Shown here piece after piece: positions 47,867 to 52,609 of a DNA stretch of 52,609 nucleotides. Location of the stretch: assembly GCF_001431595.1 (NCBI RefSeq), contig NZ_LDJO01000001.1, positions 1 to 52,609 on the forward strand. The letters are read 5' to 3'. This stretch comes from Stenotrophomonas acidaminiphila (lineage in GTDB: Bacteria; Pseudomonadota; Gammaproteobacteria; Xanthomonadales; Xanthomonadaceae). A model generated the notes under the pieces. It was not told the origin of the DNA. It did no database searches and saw only the letters and a program-made list of their open reading frames with translations. The first letter of the stretch is position 1; each line of letters starts with the position of its first letter. Made by a program: the position numbers and the translations under genes.

Positions 47867-48863
47867 CGACCGTCTCCAGTGCGCTACCGGCAGGTTCGGC
47901 GCGGCCGGGCTGCGCCTGCGATTCGTCCACCGGCACCGGGCCGCCGGCGGCATACCAGGCATGGAAGTCGGCATCCTGCGCCAGTGCCAGTTCCGGGTCG
48001 GCCAGCATCGCGGCATCGTCCGCGGCACGGCTGCCGGGGGCCGCAGGCCCAGCGGCGATGCTGTCATCCGGCAGGGCTTCCACCTGTACCGGGCCGTTGT
48101 CCGCCACCGCGCCCTCGGCCGCCGGTGCGGCCGCGCCGGGCAACGCCGGGCCATGTCGCGTCCACCACCAGGCCGCGACCAGCGCCAGCAGCAGCAGCGG
48201 CAGGCACAGCAACAGCCAGGTCCGCCGGCTCCAGCGCGCCCGGGTACGGCGCGGCGCGCGCGGGGTACGCGCATCGGCCTCTGCGCGGGGCACCGGCGTT
48301 GTCGTGGGTGCCGGTGCGGCAGCGGGTACGGTCGCCGCGCGCAGCTGCTCCAGCTGTTGCAGGCGAGCGGCCGGCAGGTCGCGCACCTGTGCCTGCACCT
48401 GCTCGGCCAGGCCGCGCCAGGCCAGCGCATCCGGATGGCCCTGCGCATCCAGCGGGCAGGCAGCAGCCAGCGCACGCCGGTATGCATCGGGCGTGAGCCC
48501 CAGCACGGCGGACGCGGCGTCTTCGTCCAGGCCACCGCCGACGCGCAGCAGCAGCGCCAGCCGCGCGGCCGCCGGCAGCCCCTGCAGGTGGGTCAGCGCA
48601 GGTGGCCAGTGCCCGTCCGCGGACGCCGCCCGCAATTGCGGGTTGCCGCACAGCAACGCCCAGAAGCGCGCCGGCCAATCGGCCATGGGCATGTCCGTGG
48701 CGGGGCCGGCAAAGGCACGCATGGCGGCCGCCACGGCGCGGCCGGCGGCGGCCTCGTCGCCGGTCTGCAGGCTGGCAACGGCCAGGGCGCGGCGTTCGAC
48801 ACCTTTCAGGAAGGCGGACAGGGCGCTGGCTGCGGCCGGCGTGGGGGAGACGGGTGCAGCCAT
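47853..48863 (-). CDS. Membrane-tethered ECF-sigma-like protein
   Basis: This protein of 336 residues starts at 48863 with GAAGGAG 9 bases upstream. Residues 15-72 (FLKGVERRALAVASLQTGD, MADWPARFWALLCG) look like a diverged sigma region 2. Residues 95-135 (GLPAAARLALLLRVGGGL, DEDAASAVLGLTPDAYRRAL) look like sigma region 4 with its helix-turn-helix. A basic stretch (RRTRARWSRR) then precedes a transmembrane helix (TWLLLCLPLLLLALVAAWWW, residues 215-234) and an acidic C-terminal domain of about 100 residues that would be periplasmic. It may be a regulator released or activated through its partner DUF3106 protein, or a sigma relic; activity is not shown by the sequence. Confidence 0.72.
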   Translation of the reverse strand: MAAPVSPTPAAASALSAFLKGVERRALAVASLQTGDEAAAGRAVAAAMRAFAGPATDMPMADWPARFWALLCGNPQLRAASADGHWPPALTHLQGLPAAARLALLLRVGGGLDEDAASAVLGLTPDAYRRALAAACPLDAQGHPDALAWRGLAEQVQAQVRDLPAARLQQLEQLRAATVPAAAPAPTTTPVPRAEADARTPRAPRRTRARWSRRTWLLLCLPLLLLALVAAWWWTRHGPALPGAAAPAAEGAVADNGPVQVEALPDDSIAAGPAAPGSRAADDAAMLADPELALAQDADFHAWYAAGGPVPVDESQAQPGRAEPAGSALETVDAED

Positions 48864-49350
48864 CAGGTGGACTCCTTCATCGCCGGGCATGATACCCAGC
48901 CCATCCCGCCCTGCAGCGGCCGCTGGCGGCGGCCTGCACACCGCCTTCACGCCTTTGGCAGCGGCCCTTGCCGCAACTTGTGCACAGCGTCAATAGTCCG
49001 GCCCCGATTCCTCGGAATTCCGCCCCGACACCTGCATTTCGCTTTTGTTTCACGAACAAGTTGTTGATTTTAAACGTATTGATGCCGTGGCTATTTTTTG
49101 ACCAATTTGAGTGAAAGGCTTCAACCACCGCCCTGGACGCGTGGAGCACAACGCTGATGCACAGAGTTATCCACATGTTGTGTGGATAAGCCCAAATCTC
49201 CAATCGGGGCCTGCGTTTACGCGGTGTTTATGCTTCCGGCGCTGCACAAGCGCCCGCAAGTGAACGCGCCCGCCGGGGTGGGCGCGATCAGCCCGGCGCC
49301 GCCTGGCCCGGGGGTGTGCCGGGCACCGGCCGCCGCCTACACTGCCGCCC
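48864..49350. other. Intergenic region, AT-richer, with DnaA-box-like sites
   Basis: This is the longest gene-free stretch of the chromosomal part (487 bases). The middle (about 49010-49110) is AT-richer than its surroundings. It contains two perfect inverted DnaA boxes (49167-49189) and a degenerate box (TTGTGCACA, 48978-48986). No tRNA or terminator was recognised. It should also contain the promoters of the divergent priA and sigma-like genes. Confidence 0.6.
49167..49189. promoter_or_regulatory. Inverted pair of consensus DnaA boxes
   Basis: TTATCCACA (49167-49175) and its inverse TGTGGATAA (49181-49189) are both exact matches to the E. coli high-affinity DnaA box and are separated by 5 bases. 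They lie 162 bases upstream of priA, which encodes the replication restart helicase. A role in DnaA titration, DnaA reactivation or priA control is inference. Confidence 0.7.
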
Positions 49351-51546
49351 ATGCCCACCTGCCCCACCCTGCGCATCGCCCTGCCGGTTCCGTTGCCACA
49401 GACCTTCGACTACCTGCCTCCGCCCGGCAGTCCGGCGCCGGACGCCGGCGACAAAGGGCGCCGGGTGCGGGTTCCGTTCGGCAACCGCGAGCTGGTCGGC
49501 ATGGTCGAGGGCATCGGCGCGGTGCAGGACCAGGCGACCCTGCGGGAGGCGCTGCAATGGCTGGATGGCCCACCGCTGCTCGGCGGCGAGCTGCATGCAT
49601 CGCTGCGCTGGCTGGCCCGCTATACCCATGCGCCGCTGGGCGAGGTGGTCGCCACCGCGCTGCCGGCACCGCTGCGGCGTGGCGAACCGCTGCCCGATAC
49701 CCACGCCTGGGGCTGGGAGCTGACCGCGGCGGGACGCGAGGGCGCGGCGCGGCTGCGCGGCGGCAGCCGCCCACGGCGCCTGGCCGAACTGTTGGGCGAT
49801 GGCGCGCTGGGCGAGGAGGTGCTGGCCGTACGCATGGACGGTTGGCGCGAGGCCGGCCGCAGCCTGCTCAAGCGCGGCTTCGCGCAGCGCGTGGCGCTGG
49901 CCGAATCGGCGCCGGCTGCCCGGCCGCAGCCCGGTCTGGTGCCCAACGTCCAGCAACAGGCAGCGATCGAGGCGATAACCGCAGCCGACGATTTCCAACC
50001 CTTCCTGCTGGACGGGGTCACCGGCAGCGGCAAGACCGAGGTCTACCTGCAGGCCATCGCCCGTTGCCTGGAACAGGGCCGGCAGGCGCTGGTGCTGGTA
50101 CCGGAGATCGGCCTGACCCCACAGATGCTGGCCCGCTTCCGCAGTCGCCTGGGCATCGCGGTGCATGCGCTGCATTCGGGCCTGAACGACAACGAGCGCG
50201 CGCGGGTGTGGGCGGCAGCCGCGCGCGGGCAGGCGCGGGTGATCGTCGGCACCCGTTCGGCGGTGTTCACGCCGCTGCCGGAGGCCGGGTTGCTGATCGT
50301 CGACGAGGAACACGACGGCAGCTACAAGCAGCAGGATGGCATCCGCTACCACGCCCGCGACTTCGCCCTGGTGCGTGGCAAGGCGCTGGACGTGCCGGTG
50401 GTGCTGGGCAGCGCCACGCCGTCGCTGGAGTCGCTGCACAACGCGCGCGCCGGCCGCTACACCCACCTGCGCCTGCAGCAGCGCGCCGGCGACGCGCGAC
50501 CACCGGCGGTGCGGGTGTTCGACGTGCGCAAGCGGCCACTGCAGGACGGCCTGTCGCCGGAAGTGCTGGCCGGCATCGAACAGCACCTGCGTGCCGGCAA
50601 CCAGGTGCTGGTGTTCAAGAACCGGCGTGGTTACGCACCCGTACTGTTGTGCCACGACTGCGGCTGGACCGCGCCGTGCAGCCGCTGCAGCACGCCGTTG
50701 CACACCACCCCGATGACCGTGCATGGCGCCGGGCGCCGCCTGCAGTGCCACCACTGCGGCGCGCGCGCGCCGGTACCGCTGGCCTGCCCGGACTGCGCCA
50801 GCCTGGCGCTGCAGCCGCAGGGCATCGGCACCGAGCGGCTGGAGGAACGGCTGCTGCAGCTGTTCCCGGATTTCCCGGTACTGCGCATCGACCGTGGCAC
50901 CACCGCCCGCCGCGACGCGCTGGAACAGACCCTGGCCACGCTCGGCGAGCAACCCGGCATCCTGGTCGGCACCCAGATCCTGGCCAAGGGCCACGACCTG
51001 CCGCGGCTGACCCTGGTGGTGGTGGTGGGAATCGACGAGGGCCTGTTCTCGGCCGACTTCCGTGCCAGCGAGAAGCTGGCCCAGCAGTTGATCCAGGTTG
51101 CCGGCCGCGCCGGCCGCGCCGACCGCCCCGGCGAGGTCTGGCTGCAGACCCACCACCCGGACAACGCACTGCTGCACACGCTGGTCAACGGCGGCTACCA
51201 CGCCTTCGCCGACGCCGAACTGGCGCAGCGCGAGGCCGCCGGCTTCCCGCCGTTCGCGCATCTGGCGCTGATGCGCGCCGAGGCCAGGCAGGTGGAGCAT
51301 GCCAACGCGTTCCTGGCCACGGTGAAACAGGCCATTCCCGCCGCCAGCCCGGTCGAATGCTACGGCCCGATGCCTGCGCCGATGCCGCGCCGCGCCGGTT
51401 TCCAGCGCGCCCAGCTGCTGCTGTCGGCGACGCAGCGGCGTGCCCTGCACGGCCTGCTCGACACGCTGATGCCGCAGGTCTACCTGCTGCCGCAGGCACG
51501 GCGCGTGCGCTGGTCGCTGGACGTGGACCCGATGGACCTGTACTGA
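49351..51546 (+). CDS. priA: Primosomal protein N' (replication restart helicase PriA)
   Basis: PriA recognises stalled replication forks and reloads the replisome. It has 731 residues. The N-terminal DNA-binding domain starts LRIALPVPLPQTFDYLPP. The helicase core has Walker A GVTGSGKTEVYLQAI, LVPEIGLTPQM, HSGLNDNERARVW and the DEEH box LLIVDEEHDGSYKQ. The zinc module has the eight-Cys pattern including LLCHDCGWTAPCSRC and CHHCGARAPVPLACPDC, and helicase motif VI is VAGRAGRADRPGEVW. The start at 49351 matches the family. All catalytic residues are present. Confidence 0.97.
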   Translation: MPTCPTLRIALPVPLPQTFDYLPPPGSPAPDAGDKGRRVRVPFGNRELVGMVEGIGAVQDQATLREALQWLDGPPLLGGELHASLRWLARYTHAPLGEVVATALPAPLRRGEPLPDTHAWGWELTAAGREGAARLRGGSRPRRLAELLGDGALGEEVLAVRMDGWREAGRSLLKRGFAQRVALAESAPAARPQPGLVPNVQQQAAIEAITAADDFQPFLLDGVTGSGKTEVYLQAIARCLEQGRQALVLVPEIGLTPQMLARFRSRLGIAVHALHSGLNDNERARVWAAAARGQARVIVGTRSAVFTPLPEAGLLIVDEEHDGSYKQQDGIRYHARDFALVRGKALDVPVVLGSATPSLESLHNARAGRYTHLRLQQRAGDARPPAVRVFDVRKRPLQDGLSPEVLAGIEQHLRAGNQVLVFKNRRGYAPVLLCHDCGWTAPCSRCSTPLHTTPMTVHGAGRRLQCHHCGARAPVPLACPDCASLALQPQGIGTERLEERLLQLFPDFPVLRIDRGTTARRDALEQTLATLGEQPGILVGTQILAKGHDLPRLTLVVVVGIDEGLFSADFRASEKLAQQLIQVAGRAGRADRPGEVWLQTHHPDNALLHTLVNGGYHAFADAELAQREAAGFPPFAHLALMRAEARQVEHANAFLATVKQAIPAASPVECYGPMPAPMPRRAGFQRAQLLLSATQRRALHGLLDTLMPQVYLLPQARRVRWSLDVDPMDLY

Positions 51547-51568
51547 GCGCGGCGGTCCGCCAACAGGG

Positions 51569-52390
51569 TCACACCGCCACTGCCCACCGCAGATCCGGCC
51601 AACCCGGTGCGTACGGGAGGTCCGCCTCCATCGGGGCAAAATCGATGCCCTCGCATATCCATGCCAGCAGCCTGCGGGTCTCGTCCTGGGTATCGACCCC
51701 GAGGTCGCGGCGCAGCGCCTGTTCTATGCGCGCGTAGGCATTGACCGCCTCGGCATGCATGCCATTCCCTGCATAGGCGCGCATCATGCGCCGGGCATGC
51801 GACTCGTTCCATGCGTCGCGCTGCAGCAGCACGCGCGCGATGTGCAGTGCGGCGTCCCATCGCCCGGCCGCCAGCATCCGGTCGCAATGCCGCTCGGCGA
51901 CGCCTACCAGTTCGGCCTCCAGTGCAAGGCGCGTGCTTTCCAGCCACGCGCGGAAATCCACGCCGGCGACATCGTCCATGCCGGCAAGGAAAACGTGCTG
52001 CCCTTCCAGTATCGCCAGCGCTTCCGCCGGTTCCTCGGCCAGCCGGTCGATGTCGAAGAGCGCCCTCCCGACACGCCGTACCGCCACGCCGTCGCGCTCC
52101 ACCCACAGCACGCCCGGCCCCAGTTCCGCACGGCAATAGTGCTTCAGGTTGCACAGCACCTGGCGCAGATTGGTCATCGCCTGCGTTTCGCCCAGCTGCG
52201 GCCACAGCAGCATGGCCAGCGTCAGCCGCGAATGGCGGCGCTCCGGCTCGGCGGCCAGGTAGCCCAGCAGCGCCCAGCCCTTCCTGTAGATGAGTTGCGG
52301 CGGCATGGCCGCGCACGCGCTCAGGAGCCGGACTCCCCCGCGTCCGGCAACCGCGCCGTCCTGTTCCCGCCCTGCTGGACGCGTCCCCAT
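51569..52390 (-). CDS. BTAD-type (SARP-like) transcriptional regulator
   Basis: This protein of 273 residues resembles the DNA-binding and bacterial-transcriptional-activation (BTAD) parts of SARP-like regulators. The winged-helix portion is LIYRKGWALLGYLAAEPERR, LAMLLWPQLGETQAMTNLRQ. The BTAD TPR-like part is FRAWLESTRLALEAELVGV, HIARVLLQRDAWNESHARRM, MRAYAGNGMHAEAVNAY and RIEQALRRDLGVDTQDE. It lacks the NB-ARC or adenylyl-cyclase domains of the long forms. The start at 52390 is uncertain (52492 and 52306 also in frame). It converges on priA. Its target is unknown. Confidence 0.8.
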   Translation of the reverse strand: MGTRPAGREQDGAVAGRGGVRLLSACAAMPPQLIYRKGWALLGYLAAEPERRHSRLTLAMLLWPQLGETQAMTNLRQVLCNLKHYCRAELGPGVLWVERDGVAVRRVGRALFDIDRLAEEPAEALAILEGQHVFLAGMDDVAGVDFRAWLESTRLALEAELVGVAERHCDRMLAAGRWDAALHIARVLLQRDAWNESHARRMMRAYAGNGMHAEAVNAYARIEQALRRDLGVDTQDETRRLLAWICEGIDFAPMEADLPYAPGWPDLRWAVAV

Positions 52391-52559
52391 GACATCCCCC
52401 GTGCATCCCGTAGTCGGTACCGGCGACCAGCCGGGCATGCCCGACGCGGGGCGCACCATCGCGATGCGCCCGCAGTCACCGGCCCCGGCCATGCCTGCCG
52501 GAGCACATTAGCCGGCGCACAAGCAGGCCACATCCACGAAATCAGGTAACGGCTCCCGC

Positions 52560-52609
52560 TCAGGCAGCCAGCGGCAACTCCAGCGCCACCCGTGGACCGG
52601 CCAGCCTTT
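52560..52609 (-). CDS. C-terminal end of an unidentified gene (possibly a sensor kinase)
   Basis: Only the last about 15 codons are inside the window, reading RLAGPRVALELPLAA before a TGA stop. The beta-strand-like ending (RVALELPL) is common at the end of histidine-kinase ATPase domains, which is the basis for the guess. The window end truncates the rest. Confidence 0.3.
   Translation of the reverse strand, partial: RLAGPRVALELPLAA
52593..52609. repeat. 17-nt inverted identity, right copy
   Basis: This is the exact reverse complement of bases 2-18. Here it forms part of the C-terminal codons of the reverse-strand gene. Confidence 0.6.

Noticed and set aside
48864..49350. Chromosomal origin of replication
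   Set aside because: DnaA boxes are present, but there are only two perfect ones and no dnaA, dnaN, rpmH or gyrB nearby; reported instead as a possible regulatory DnaA site.

Overview
The window is GC-rich DNA of a gammaproteobacterium of the Xanthomonadaceae (Lysobacteraceae). The support is protein similarity recognised by eye plus the conserved blocks rsmB-fmt-def / LysM-dprA-smg-topA-tsaC, rpoD-dtd and the LPS genes. The genus cannot be fixed from this sequence (Stenotrophomonas, Pseudoxanthomonas, Luteimonas and Xanthomonas all remain possible).

Region 1 (1-12164) is a mosaic genomic island ending at a tRNA-Ile2(CAU) gene. Next to the tRNA lies a P4-type tyrosine integrase whose upstream region carries four copies of an 8-mer. 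Further in, two pieces of one type I restriction gene (hsdR) lie about 10 kb apart in the same orientation. The material between them is a trbI fragment with a frameshift, a DUF2274 gene, a TetR / 3-hydroxyacyl-CoA dehydrogenase / oleate hydratase operon and a copper P-type ATPase. A second partial copy of the DUF2274 3' end follows, then a reverse-strand electrophile/peroxide-defence cluster (MDR oxidoreductase, Ohr, ALDH remnant, DJ-1/PfpI protein, NemR-like TetR regulator). The island thus combines conjugation-module debris with fatty-acid, copper and electrophile resistance cargo.

Region 2 (12234-21404) is core chromosome: a secreted GH92 alpha-mannosidase, rpoD, dtd, an LpxL-type acyltransferase, a RibA-type GTP cyclohydrolase II with a degenerate N-terminal domain, and a pair of bacterial PH-domain membrane proteins.

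Region 3 (21463-27490) is a surface-polysaccharide cluster: a CDP-glycerol glycerophosphotransferase-like protein, two GT2 enzymes, an O-antigen ligase/polymerase, UDP-glucuronate decarboxylase and a GT25 enzyme.

Region 4 (27680-38800) holds housekeeping genes rsmB, fmt, def, a LysM protein, dprA, smg, topA and tsaC. Two tandem GYF_2 (DUF4339) genes are inserted between smg and topA, one fused to a pilin-like segment and one to an RDD membrane domain.

Region 5 (38901-52609) contains a DUF4124 protein, a two-component system, a membrane-anchored DJ-1/PfpI protein, an SDR, a small lipoprotein, sppA, a MATE exporter, a DUF3106 protein overlapping a membrane-tethered ECF-sigma-like protein, an AT-richer intergenic region with two inverted DnaA boxes, priA, a BTAD-type regulator and the last codons of a further gene. 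The two ends of the window share a 17-nt inverted identity, which may be an assembly effect.

All family calls were made by reading motifs; no database search was run.
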